Source: a virus
Direction: 5' to 3' (one strand)
Virus record (IMG/VR): IMGVR_UViG_3300020196_000062
Location: 1-49,653 of that record
Length of the DNA: 49,653 bases
Part shown: positions 8,133-16,787 of the stretch, piece after piece
Position numbering within the stretch: the stretch's first letter is position 1
Layout: every line of letters begins with the position of its first letter
Program-made: the position numbers and the translations under genes
Notes under the pieces: generated by a model
What the model saw: the letters and a program-made list of their open reading frames with translations, nothing else
What the model was told of the DNA's origin: nothing
Databases searched by the model: none

Positions 8133-9186
8133 TAATCAAGTAAATCAGATTGAAAAGATCTTAATTGATCTTGGTTATAATTTATCTGATCGCGGTAAAT
8201 ACTGGCAATGCAACGCTGTATACAGAAACGGTGATAACCGCACGGCATTACAAATTTGGAAAGACACTGGTATTTGGCGCGATTTTGTGGCTAATACTTC
8301 TTATCAGCCATTCAAAAGATTATTAGAATTAAGCTGCAACGACGATTCTAAAATAGAAGAAATACTTGTTTCTATCAAAAATAATAACGAATCATTCACA
8401 GAATCAATTAGGACTCCAAAAATGGAAACAGAACAATTCTTTGATCATGACGAAATAAAAACTCTTTTACCTCATTATGATTATTATAATAAGAAAGGCA
8501 TAGATACAGCTATTCTTGAACTTTATCGTTGCGGATTTTCAATGTCAGGTAGAATGAATGGCCGTTTTGTGTTTCCAATCTTTGATGAAAATAAAAAAGT
8601 TATTGGTATAAGCGGCAGACATTTATTATGGAAAACAAATTCTAGTTTTCCAAAATGGAAACATTTAGGCAAGAAAACTGGTTGGATATATCCAATTAAT
8701 ATACAGTCTCAAGAAGACAATATTTTTTCTAAAACTATTGAAAAAAAACGCAGTATAATTTTAGTTGAAGGTATCGGTGATAGTCTTGCCTTATCACAGC
8801 AAGGATATCATAATCATCTTGTGGTTTTTGGATTAGAAATCAGCTCTAAGCAATTGTCATATCTCATGTCCTTATCTGTTGATGAAGTCATAATTGCTAC
8901 CAATAATGATCGCAACAAAACCGACAATCGTGGACTTCAAGCCGCCATAAAAATTTTTCTTAAACTCATTAAATATATTGATATCGATAAAGTTAAAATA
9001 AAACTTCCTATCTGTAAAGATTTTGGAGAAATGCTTGAAAAAGGAATAAGTTTAGAACAATGGGAGAACAAAACAAGAAATAGAATCACCCAAATAGAAT
9101 ATATACTAGATTATGTATATAATACCGACAAAGATAAGAAATCTATTTCTATATTAAAAAATTATCTAGAAAGTTTGAAGCTTTGA
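8107..9186 (+). CDS. DnaG/TOPRIM-type DNA primase
   Basis: 359 residues. Makes RNA primers for replication. The core has the GRFVFPIFDENKKVIGISGR segment (152-171), the TOPRIM acidic motif ILVEGIGDSLAL (Glu 221) and the second acidic motif TNNDRNKTDNRG (Asp 268), followed by KDFGEML. The N-terminal region (30-62: KYWQCNAVYRNGDNRTALQI) looks like the usual zinc-binding domain but keeps a single Cys, so the metal site appears lost. There is no clear C-terminal helicase-binding domain. It overlaps the helicase upstream and the nuclease downstream. Confidence 0.86.
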   Translation: MTTYLTSINNQVNQIEKILIDLGYNLSDRGKYWQCNAVYRNGDNRTALQIWKDTGIWRDFVANTSYQPFKRLLELSCNDDSKIEEILVSIKNNNESFTESIRTPKMETEQFFDHDEIKTLLPHYDYYNKKGIDTAILELYRCGFSMSGRMNGRFVFPIFDENKKVIGISGRHLLWKTNSSFPKWKHLGKKTGWIYPINIQSQEDNIFSKTIEKKRSIILVEGIGDSLALSQQGYHNHLVVFGLEISSKQLSYLMSLSVDEVIIATNNDRNKTDNRGLQAAIKIFLKLIKYIDIDKVKIKLPICKDFGEMLEKGISLEQWENKTRNRITQIEYILDYVYNTDKDKKSISILKNYLESLKL

Positions 9187-10226
9187 AGGAGACATTATCT
9201 GCCAGTAAAATTAAAACACTTAAATCCTGCTCATGGCAGTATTGGTGCAAATACATATTAAAGCTACCAGATAAAACTAATTCTGGAGCGTTGATTGGCG
9301 ATACTGTGCATATTGTTCTTGAGTGTCTTGGTGCGCCAAGGCACAAAAAACATTATACTAAAATACTTGCGAAAAAAAATATTTTTGCTTCTAAAGCTGT
9401 TAAAAGACTTGTCTATAAACACGCTAAACATAAAAATCTTAATGAAAAAAATCAAATAAATGATATTTGCGTCATGACATTAAATGGTTTGATGTATGAC
9501 TTTTTTGGCAAGCAATACGGCGAACCATCTCAAATAATTTCAGAAAAAGATTTCGAGCTTACCGTAGAACAAGAAGATATTCAATACAAAGTCAAAGGGT
9601 TTATAGATAAATTATATATCTATAAAAACATCAGCCTAGTTCTTATTCGTGACTTCAAAACTAATAAAAAGAAGTATGAAGGTAAAGAAATTTCTGACAA
9701 TTTGCAAGATTATATTTACACTCTTGCGATTAGAAAACTTTATCCAGAACTCAAGAACATCAAAATGGAATTCTTGTTTTTAAAGCAAGATTTAAATGAT
9801 AATGCTGTAATGCCCATGCAAACAAAAACCAAGTATGAATTAATTGGTTTTGAACATGAACTAACAGGCTACCAAAAATACGCTGATTCATTTAATGAAA
9901 AAACTGCTACATCAAACATGGCGGCGAATCAAGGCATACCTAAAGACGGCAGTTTTGCCGGAAAACTCTTGTGCGGATTCGCTAAGGAGCGTGATCAATT
10001 AAAGAAAGACGGAACTCCAATGTGGTATTGCACATATAAATTTGGATTTGACTATTTTGCCATAGTAGATAAAGATGAAAAGATCAAAAAATCAGCATTT
10101 ACAAAAAAAGAATTGGCGGGAATTAAATTATTTGATGGAGAAAAAATAATAAAAAAGAAATATTATGGTTGTCCCTGTTTTAAATCTGCTGAAATCATCG
10201 ATCCTTTTGATCTTGACAAGTTCTAA
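9183..10226 (+). CDS. RecB/Cas4-like PD-(D/E)XK nuclease
   Basis: 347 residues. The opening LSASKIKTLKSCSWQYWCKY and GALIGDTVHIVLE are typical of the RecB/AddB/Cas4 nuclease family; the active site is KGFIDKLY (Asp 142) and IRDFKTNKK (Asp 157, Lys 159), then NLQDYIY. Cysteines near the N-terminus (16, 22) and C-terminus (GCPCFK, 330 and 332) could hold an iron-sulfur cluster as in Cas4/AddB, but this is not certain. It starts with TTG overlapping the primase stop as TTGA; no ATG is available. Probable DNA-end processing in recombination. Confidence 0.8.
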   Translation: MKETLSASKIKTLKSCSWQYWCKYILKLPDKTNSGALIGDTVHIVLECLGAPRHKKHYTKILAKKNIFASKAVKRLVYKHAKHKNLNEKNQINDICVMTLNGLMYDFFGKQYGEPSQIISEKDFELTVEQEDIQYKVKGFIDKLYIYKNISLVLIRDFKTNKKKYEGKEISDNLQDYIYTLAIRKLYPELKNIKMEFLFLKQDLNDNAVMPMQTKTKYELIGFEHELTGYQKYADSFNEKTATSNMAANQGIPKDGSFAGKLLCGFAKERDQLKKDGTPMWYCTYKFGFDYFAIVDKDEKIKKSAFTKKELAGIKLFDGEKIIKKKYYGCPCFKSAEIIDPFDLDKF

Positions 10227-10240
10227 TTTCGTGTTAGGAT
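10213..10240 (+). promoter_or_regulatory. Class A promoter (TTGACA-N16-TAGGAT)
   Basis: TTGACA overlaps the end of the nuclease gene; the -10 TAGGAT ends 9 bases before the ATG at 10250, giving a near-leaderless message for the polymerase operon. Confidence 0.8.
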
Positions 10241-10249
10241 GAACGAACT

Positions 10250-11008
10250 ATGCTGCCGTTGTTTAAATCTCACTTTAGTATAGGAAAATCTATACTTACT
10301 TTAGATGATCCAAAGAAAGTAACCGAAGGTGGATCAGATAGCATCTTTAAGATCGCTAAAGATAATAATTTAAAACAGATAATACTCGTAGAAGATACTC
10401 TCATTGGATTCTTTGAAGCGTATAAACGCAGTAAAGAAATGGGTATTCAACTCATTTTTGGACTAAGAATCTCAATGAGGAATTCTGCATTACCAGAAGA
10501 TTCTCAAAGCGAACATAAGGTTATTGTGTTCGCCAAAGATAGCGACGGATGCAAACTTCTCAATAAAATATATTCGAGAGCTTTTTGCACGAATACTGGA
10601 TTCTTGGATTACACAGATTTGAAAGAATTGTGGAACAATGAACATTTAAAGCTTGCCATTCCATTCTACGATTCTTTTATTTATATCAATAATTTTGCTT
10701 TTGGAAACGCAGTTCCTGATATATCATTTACTAAACCAAGTTTATTCTTGGAGAATAATGCATTAGCATTGGATCATCTTTTAGAGGAAAAAGTGAACGA
10801 GTTCGCAACAAATAATGACATTCCTGTCGTTAAAGTCCGCACTATTTATTACAATAAAAAGTCAGATGTCAAAGCTTTTATGACTTACAAGATTATTTGC
10901 AATAGATCATTCGGTAAAGAGAGATCATTAGAAAAACCAGAGCTACCTCATTTTTGCAGCGATAAATTCAGCTTTGAGGCATGGAAGGAAGAAAATGTTA
11001 CGATTTAA
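10250..11008 (+). CDS. Stand-alone PHP domain of DNA polymerase III alpha (split gene, N-terminal part)
   Basis: 252 residues that align in order with the PHP domain of DnaE: SHFSIGKSILTLDD at the N-terminus, IILVEDTLIGFFEAYKRSKE and GIQLIFGLRI where DnaE has the TDHG...AV-FY and P-I-G-E segments, and a tail CNRSFGKERSLEKPELPHF that ends where DnaE passes into the palm. The usual PHP metal ligands are poorly kept (the TDHG His is replaced in VEDT), so it is probably structural, not a phosphoesterase. The polymerase is encoded two genes downstream, with an exonuclease gene between. Overlaps the next gene by 14 bases. Confidence 0.78.
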   Translation: MLPLFKSHFSIGKSILTLDDPKKVTEGGSDSIFKIAKDNNLKQIILVEDTLIGFFEAYKRSKEMGIQLIFGLRISMRNSALPEDSQSEHKVIVFAKDSDGCKLLNKIYSRAFCTNTGFLDYTDLKELWNNEHLKLAIPFYDSFIYINNFAFGNAVPDISFTKPSLFLENNALALDHLLEEKVNEFATNNDIPVVKVRTIYYNKKSDVKAFMTYKIICNRSFGKERSLEKPELPHFCSDKFSFEAWKEENVTI

Positions 11009-11624
11009 TAAAGAACAAAAGTACATTTGTTTTGATTTTGAAACATGTCATCTAAATCTTTTAGATGATAGTAATAAACCTTGGCAGCTAAGTTATATTA
11101 TTGCCAAAGGAAACAACATAGTAAAAGAGGTTGATAATTATATTTACTGGCCTAATTTAAAACTATCTGAAGGTGCCAAACTTGTTACACACTTTGACGA
11201 ACGTAAATATCATTCACTAGCAGCAGATCCTAAAGAAGTTTTATTTACTTTTGAATCATATATTTATGATGAAGATTATTTAATCATTGGACAGAATCTT
11301 CTTGGATTTGATGTTTATATTCACAATATCTATCGCAAACTTTTAGGACAAAAAACTGATTTTTCTTATATAAAAAGAATTATAGATACGAATTGTATAG
11401 CCAAAGCTATAAAAAAAGATCTTAAGCCCCAGAAGGATACGGATTTTACCTTTTGGCAATATCGATTGAATGATTTTCGACAAAAAGGCTTGAAGACAAG
11501 TATCAAAGCTCAGTTAAAAGATTATAAGATTGACTTCGACGAGAACATGCTTCATAATTCAATGTACGACGTTCAGATGAATTTTAAGATTTTTCAGAAG
11601 CAGTTATGGCAAATTGAGATATGA
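10995..11624 (+). CDS. DEDDh 3'-5' proofreading exonuclease (DnaQ/epsilon-like)
   Basis: 209 residues from the ATG at 10995, preceded by GGAAGGAAG as ribosome site (a TTG at 10974 is less likely). Motifs: CFDFETCHL with Asp 14 and Glu 16; IIGQNLLGFDVYIH with Asp 106; LHNSMYDVQMN with His 187 and Asp 192, the DEDDh set. It removes misincorporated nucleotides. It sits between the PHP and polymerase genes and overlaps both (14 and 4 bases), so the three proteins should be made together. This order matches the placement of an exonuclease near PHP in PolC-type enzymes, but here as separate chains. Confidence 0.87.
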   Translation: MLRFNKEQKYICFDFETCHLNLLDDSNKPWQLSYIIAKGNNIVKEVDNYIYWPNLKLSEGAKLVTHFDERKYHSLAADPKEVLFTFESYIYDEDYLIIGQNLLGFDVYIHNIYRKLLGQKTDFSYIKRIIDTNCIAKAIKKDLKPQKDTDFTFWQYRLNDFRQKGLKTSIKAQLKDYKIDFDENMLHNSMYDVQMNFKIFQKQLWQIEI

Positions 11625-14173
11625 ATTTTTTAGAAGATATCAAACCTTACGATAACGCCATGCTTCCCGGCGTTCGATTACCTCAAATTTCTATTGAAGG
11701 TAAATATTACGATCAGTTGCAAATACCCATTTCATCTGACAACTTTACATTTCTAAAGACACTTTGCTATAGAAGTTTAAACAATCTACAATTAAACAAT
11801 AATCAGTACATTGAGCGTTTGGAGATGGAGCTAGACATCTTCAAAGAACTTGACTTCGTTGATTATGTACTACTCAACTGGGACATTCTTAAATTCTGTC
11901 ATGAAAACAATATTCCTACTGGTGCTGGTCGTGGTAGTGCCGCAGGTTCTTTGGTCTTGTATCTTGTAGGTGTTACGAAAGTAGACCCAATCAAATACGG
12001 TTTATTTTTTGAACGATTTGTGAGTCGTTCTCGCGCTAAGAAAATAATTAAAGATGACATTACTTATCTTGATGGATCGCTGTTACCCGATGTAGATAAT
12101 GATATTAGTTATGATCGTCGTGCAGAAGTTATTTCATATATTGAAAAAAAACATCTTGGTAAGACATCTAAAATTCTTACTTTAAATACTCTATCAAGTA
12201 AACTTTGTATCAAAGAATGCGGCAAAATCGTTAGCTCATATTCAGAAACAGAAGTTAACGAAGTCAGTGATAATATTCCAAAACTATTTGGCCGTGTATT
12301 TGAGCTAGAAGAAGCTTACAAAGAAAATGAAAAGTTTAAACAATGGGTAGATCAAAATAAAAATCTCTTTGAGATCGCTAAAAAGATTGAAGGTTTAAAT
12401 AAAAATACAGGTGTTCACCCATCAGGCATTGCTATTTCTTACTATAAGATTGAAGAAGTTTGTCCTGTTCAAAAAACTTCTGATGGCGATTTAGTTAGTG
12501 GCTACGACATGAATTATGTAGCTGAACTTATGGTTAAATTCGATGTTCTTGGTCTTCGTACTTTAACTGTCGTAAACGAGGTATGTAAAAGACTAAATAT
12601 TGAAATGACTTCTATTGATCCTGAAGATCCTTTTATTTATGAGAGTCTCCAAAATCTTCGTACCCCTCAAGGTTTATTTCAGATTGAAGCAGAAACTAAC
12701 TTTAAAGTCTGTCGCAAGGTCAGGCCAAAGTCTTTGGAACAACTCAGTGCAGTCGTTGCTATTGCTCGTCCCGGTGCTTTGGACTTTGCCGATCAATATG
12801 CCACCTATTCTGCGTCAGGCGTATTTCAATTAGTACATGACTTCTTTAAAGAAGAGCTTTCATATACTGGAGGCATTCCTTTGTATCAAGAACAGTTGAT
12901 GAAGATGGCAGTTCGTGTTGGATTTACTTTAGATGAGTCAGAACAGTTGCGCCGAATCGTAGGTAAGAAAAAAGTGGATCAGATGCCAGCGTGGCAAGGT
13001 AAAATTCGTCAGAAAGTATCTGAGCAGAATTTAGATCCTGCAATTGGTGATGTGTTGTGGAAAGTTGCCGAAGATTCAGCTAATTACTCATTTAATAAAT
13101 CTCATTCAATCTCGTATGCAATTCTTGCTGCTTGGACTATTTATCTTAAATTTAAGTACCCTCATGAGTTTTTTCTAGCTTTGCTAAGATTATCTAAGCA
13201 TGAGCCAGATTCTCATCATGAAATTAGTAAAATATCAAAAGAGCTTTTGCACTTTAATATCATTCTTTTACCGCCGGATTTAGCTAAGTCTGCATTAGAT
13301 TTTAAGATTGAAGAGAATAATATTCGATTCGGTCTTAACTCTATCAAAGGTGTATCTGAAAAAACTTTACAGTCTCTACAGAATTTTCGCGAAACTAACA
13401 CTCCAACTAAGTTCGACATATTTATTGCTGCAAAGCAAGCTGGTATTAATATTGGTTTATTATCATCTCTTATTCAAGCTGGAACTTTAAGTTCATATAC
13501 GCATAGACGTTCACGATTAGTTCTTGAAGCTCAAACATTCAATCTACTGTCCGATAAAGAAAAGAAATTTGCATATTCTGTAGCATTAAAATATAATTAT
13601 GATATTCTAAACATTGTTAGTGAATGTGCTTTTAAGGGAGTTTGTCTTAATGAAAACGGCAAGCCATTCATGACCGAAAAGAGAAAGAGTACTTTTAAGA
13701 AAAAATATGACGAGTATAAGAAGATATACGAACAAAACAAAAACCATGAAAAATTTGCCAACTGGGTTTTTGAAAACAAGCTTCTTGGCTATACGCCATC
13801 AATAAGATTAAAAACTATTTTTAAACAGTCAGAATATAGTTTTACTGATACTTTAGAATTTCATTCTGTTTATAAAGAAGATCGTATTAAAATGGTTGGG
13901 GTTATTGATGAGGTTTATAAAGGTAAGACTAAGAAGTCTAATTCGACATTCTATCGTTTTCAGTTAAAAGACGAAGTTGGCAGTGTAAGTGCAATGTTTT
14001 TAGATGGTGGAAAACATCAAAAATTAACAGAATATCTTGAAGATGGTCTTAAGATACCAGAAAAAGAAAATATTGTGGTTTTCACTGGCAGAAAAGGTGA
14101 AGATGTGTTATGGATTGAGGGTATTGGTATCTTAGATGATAAGATATATATGAAACTATCTGACGTAGAATGA
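11621..14173 (+). CDS. dnaE: DNA polymerase III alpha subunit, polymerase part (lacks PHP)
   Basis: 850 residues. C-family DNA polymerase. It starts directly at the palm: ERLEMELDIF, then TGAGRGSAAGSLVLY (100-114), the catalytic LLPDVDNDISYDRR (Asp 157 and 159) and the third Asp in KFDVLGLRTLT (308). Then the fingers with GVHPSGIAIS, YQEQLMKMA, and EDSANYSFNKSHSISYA. The C-terminus has an OB-fold (about 745-800: MVGVIDEVYKGKTKKSNSTF). DnaE is usually about 1,160 residues; the missing first 270 are the PHP gene at 10250. Overlaps the exonuclease and Clp genes by 4 bases each. Confidence 0.92.
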   Translation: MNFLEDIKPYDNAMLPGVRLPQISIEGKYYDQLQIPISSDNFTFLKTLCYRSLNNLQLNNNQYIERLEMELDIFKELDFVDYVLLNWDILKFCHENNIPTGAGRGSAAGSLVLYLVGVTKVDPIKYGLFFERFVSRSRAKKIIKDDITYLDGSLLPDVDNDISYDRRAEVISYIEKKHLGKTSKILTLNTLSSKLCIKECGKIVSSYSETEVNEVSDNIPKLFGRVFELEEAYKENEKFKQWVDQNKNLFEIAKKIEGLNKNTGVHPSGIAISYYKIEEVCPVQKTSDGDLVSGYDMNYVAELMVKFDVLGLRTLTVVNEVCKRLNIEMTSIDPEDPFIYESLQNLRTPQGLFQIEAETNFKVCRKVRPKSLEQLSAVVAIARPGALDFADQYATYSASGVFQLVHDFFKEELSYTGGIPLYQEQLMKMAVRVGFTLDESEQLRRIVGKKKVDQMPAWQGKIRQKVSEQNLDPAIGDVLWKVAEDSANYSFNKSHSISYAILAAWTIYLKFKYPHEFFLALLRLSKHEPDSHHEISKISKELLHFNIILLPPDLAKSALDFKIEENNIRFGLNSIKGVSEKTLQSLQNFRETNTPTKFDIFIAAKQAGINIGLLSSLIQAGTLSSYTHRRSRLVLEAQTFNLLSDKEKKFAYSVALKYNYDILNIVSECAFKGVCLNENGKPFMTEKRKSTFKKKYDEYKKIYEQNKNHEKFANWVFENKLLGYTPSIRLKTIFKQSEYSFTDTLEFHSVYKEDRIKMVGVIDEVYKGKTKKSNSTFYRFQLKDEVGSVSAMFLDGGKHQKLTEYLEDGLKIPEKENIVVFTGRKGEDVLWIEGIGILDDKIYMKLSDVE

Positions 14174-16578
14174 AAAATTTAAATCTTACACCAAGAGCGC
14201 AAAAACTAATAAAAGAGGCATATAAAATTGCCCTTGATCTCAAACAGAATGAAATAACTCATTTGCATTTATTGATAAGTTTTTTTAATTTAAAACAAAG
14301 TCAAATCGAAGAAGCTTTCAGCAATTTTGGTTTTGATGTTGTTAAAATTAAATCTACGGCCACATCTTTTATTAAGTCCAAAATATCTTCCCAGAAAAAG
14401 GGAACGATCAAGCCTTTACTTAATGATGATCTTAAGAATATATTTAAATGCGCTAAAACTATATCTTCTAAATTTGATCACAAGTATATTGGATTAGAAC
14501 ATATTTTTATCAGTTTATTTGAAATCCAGAATGAGATGTTTTCATTATTTTTAATGAGTAATGATTATAATTTTGCTAAAGTTGTAGATTATGTTGAAAA
14601 AAAGTTAGAAGAAGATGATATGCTTCCAATTGGATCTGATGAAGATATTTGCGAAACAAAACCAGCTAAAGAAACTTTCAATATCAAAAAATATAAAGTA
14701 TTAAATATCTATGCTACTAATCTTAATTTACAAGTTTCAAATGGTAAAATCAATAATTTGCATATCAACAAAGAACTTATTCAAAAGATCTCCGAAGTTC
14801 TTTGCCGTAAAAATAAAAATAATCCGCTTATTGTTGGCGAAGCCGGTGTTGGCAAAACAGCATTAGTAGAATCTCTTGCTCAGGCTATAGTTAATAATAA
14901 AGCGTCAGATTTACTGAGCTTAAAGCAAATATATAATTTAGATATTCCGATGATGATTGCTGGCTGCAAGTATCGTGGCGAATTTGAAGAAAAAATTAAA
15001 AATCTTCTTAAAGAAATAACTGATGATCCTTATATTGTTCTATTTATTGATGAGATTCATACTATAATTGGTGCTGGCAATCCCGAAAATGGTAACGATG
15101 TTGCTAATATTCTTAAGCCTTATTTAGCCAGAGGCGAAATTAGCTGCATTGGCGCAACAACTTTCAATGAGTATAGAAAAACAATTGCAGGTGATCCAGC
15201 ATTATCAAGGCGTTTTCAAATAATAAAGATTGAAGAACCAAATAAGGAACAGACATTTAATCTTATTAAAAATATCAAAAATAGCTATGAGAGTTTTCAC
15301 ATTATTGATTTCTCCGATGATGTTCTTAAATTTATTATCGAATCTGCAGAAAAATATATTGAAGGTAGATTTCCAGATAAAGCTTTAGACATAATCGATC
15401 AAGTAGGAGCAAAATTAAAAATAAAGACTTTTGCCAAGTCTTTTGAAATGATTAAGATTGAGAAAAAAATAAGTAGGTTGATTCAAACAAATCAAAATAA
15501 CATACAATCTAAAAAAACAGTTTGTTTACAAGAGCTTCTTTCTGAATATGAGAATTCAACTCGAAAAATGATTGATAATTGGCGAAATAATAAGTATAAA
15601 GTATCAAACAACGACATCTTAGAAGTTATTTCAGATAAAACGAACATACCTATTGAAGATTTAAAAATGCAAGACTTCGATAAAGTAAAATTATTGAAAC
15701 AAAAATTACAAACTGAGATGTTCGGTCAAGACACTCAAATAGATCATATTTATAAAACTCTTATCCGAGCTAAAGCTGGTTTTAGAAATTTTAATAAACC
15801 TATATGTTCTATGCTATACGTCGGTCCTACAGGTGTTGGCAAAACAATGACTGCTAAATTTATAGCTGAAACATTGTTCCCTAATAAAAATAACTTTATT
15901 AATATAGACATGTCAGAATATACTGACAAGACAGCTGTTAATAAACTATTCGGATCTAATCCGGGTTATATCGGTTTTGATAAAGGTGGTGTTTTAACAG
16001 AGCGGGTTCGTAAAAATCCATATTCATTAATACTATTTGATGAAATTCAAAAAGCTGATCAAGATGTTTTGTATTCTTTGTTGCAAATTTTAGAAGAAGG
16101 CAAAGTCACAGATTCATCTGGCAAGATCGTGGATTTTTCAAACACGATTATAGTTATGACTACAAATGTTGGTGCAGATATTATCAATCATTCTTCTATT
16201 GGATTTGGCAAGCAGAAAGCGAGCAAGCAAGACGTTCTTGGTTCAATTAAGAAATTCTTTCCTGCTGATTTATTAAACAGAATAGATGAAGTAGTAATTT
16301 TTAATCAGCTTGATGAAGAAAACTTGAAACAGATAATAAATAAAGAGCTTAAAATATTTGAAAATGATTTGTCTAGTCGAGGTATTGCTCTCAAATACTC
16401 CAAAGAAATAATTGATCTTATTTTTAATAAGCTTCAGTTCGACAATTTTGGAGCCAGACAAGTTATTAAAACTATTCAGCGAGAACTTCAAACTCAAGTG
16501 GCTGAAAAAATGCTAGATTCAAATAAAAAGTTAGAATTGGAAATTTCTGTAAAAGATGGCAATATTTGTGTAATATAG
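14170..16578 (+). CDS. ClpA/ClpC-like AAA+ protein unfoldase
   Basis: 802 residues. An N-terminal double Clp domain (1-145), then two AAA+ modules. D1: Walker A GEAGVGKT (223-230), pore loop GCKYRGEF (265-272), Walker B LFIDEIH, arginine finger LSRRF. A short middle segment (about 420-480) resembles ClpC rather than the long ClpB coiled coil. D2: Walker A VGPTGVGKT (551-559), pore loop GYIGFD, Walker B ILFDE. SSIGFGKQ (675-682) holds an IGF tripeptide where ClpA and ClpX carry the loop that docks on ClpP, so this phage protein may recruit host ClpP. Overlaps the polymerase gene by 4 bases. Confidence 0.9.
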   Translation: MKNLNLTPRAQKLIKEAYKIALDLKQNEITHLHLLISFFNLKQSQIEEAFSNFGFDVVKIKSTATSFIKSKISSQKKGTIKPLLNDDLKNIFKCAKTISSKFDHKYIGLEHIFISLFEIQNEMFSLFLMSNDYNFAKVVDYVEKKLEEDDMLPIGSDEDICETKPAKETFNIKKYKVLNIYATNLNLQVSNGKINNLHINKELIQKISEVLCRKNKNNPLIVGEAGVGKTALVESLAQAIVNNKASDLLSLKQIYNLDIPMMIAGCKYRGEFEEKIKNLLKEITDDPYIVLFIDEIHTIIGAGNPENGNDVANILKPYLARGEISCIGATTFNEYRKTIAGDPALSRRFQIIKIEEPNKEQTFNLIKNIKNSYESFHIIDFSDDVLKFIIESAEKYIEGRFPDKALDIIDQVGAKLKIKTFAKSFEMIKIEKKISRLIQTNQNNIQSKKTVCLQELLSEYENSTRKMIDNWRNNKYKVSNNDILEVISDKTNIPIEDLKMQDFDKVKLLKQKLQTEMFGQDTQIDHIYKTLIRAKAGFRNFNKPICSMLYVGPTGVGKTMTAKFIAETLFPNKNNFINIDMSEYTDKTAVNKLFGSNPGYIGFDKGGVLTERVRKNPYSLILFDEIQKADQDVLYSLLQILEEGKVTDSSGKIVDFSNTIIVMTTNVGADIINHSSIGFGKQKASKQDVLGSIKKFFPADLLNRIDEVVIFNQLDEENLKQIINKELKIFENDLSSRGIALKYSKEIIDLIFNKLQFDNFGARQVIKTIQRELQTQVAEKMLDSNKKLELEISVKDGNICVI
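16568..16576 (+). promoter_or_regulatory. Class B promoter-like motif GTGTAATAT
   Basis: Exact GTGTAATAT inside the last codons of the Clp gene, with TAATAT ending 6 bases before the ATG at 16583. Confidence 0.45.
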
Positions 16579-16582
16579 ATAT

Positions 16583-16786
16583 ATGCCATTACCCAAACCC
16601 TCAAAAAAAGAAACAGAACAAGAATTTATTAACCGTTGCATGGGGGACGACATGATGTTAAAAGATTTCAAAGATCAAAAACAACGTGTTGCTGTTTGTT
16701 ATTCTCAGTATAAAATTCGCTATAAATCTAAAGGCGAAACTAGCTGGGATGATGTTAGAATAGGTGATAGTTTAAATATTATTTAA
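16583..16786 (+). CDS. Small conserved phage protein (PKPSKKETEQEFINRCM motif)
   Basis: 67 residues. The phrase PKPSKKETEQEFINRCMGDD followed by DFKDQKQRVAVCYSQY is recurrent in tailed phages, often in or next to prohead-protease or portal genes. Function is not established. It starts 5 bases after the Clp stop and 2 bases before the FtsZ-like gene. Confidence 0.7.
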   Translation: MPLPKPSKKETEQEFINRCMGDDMMLKDFKDQKQRVAVCYSQYKIRYKSKGETSWDDVRIGDSLNII

Positions 16787-16787
16787 A

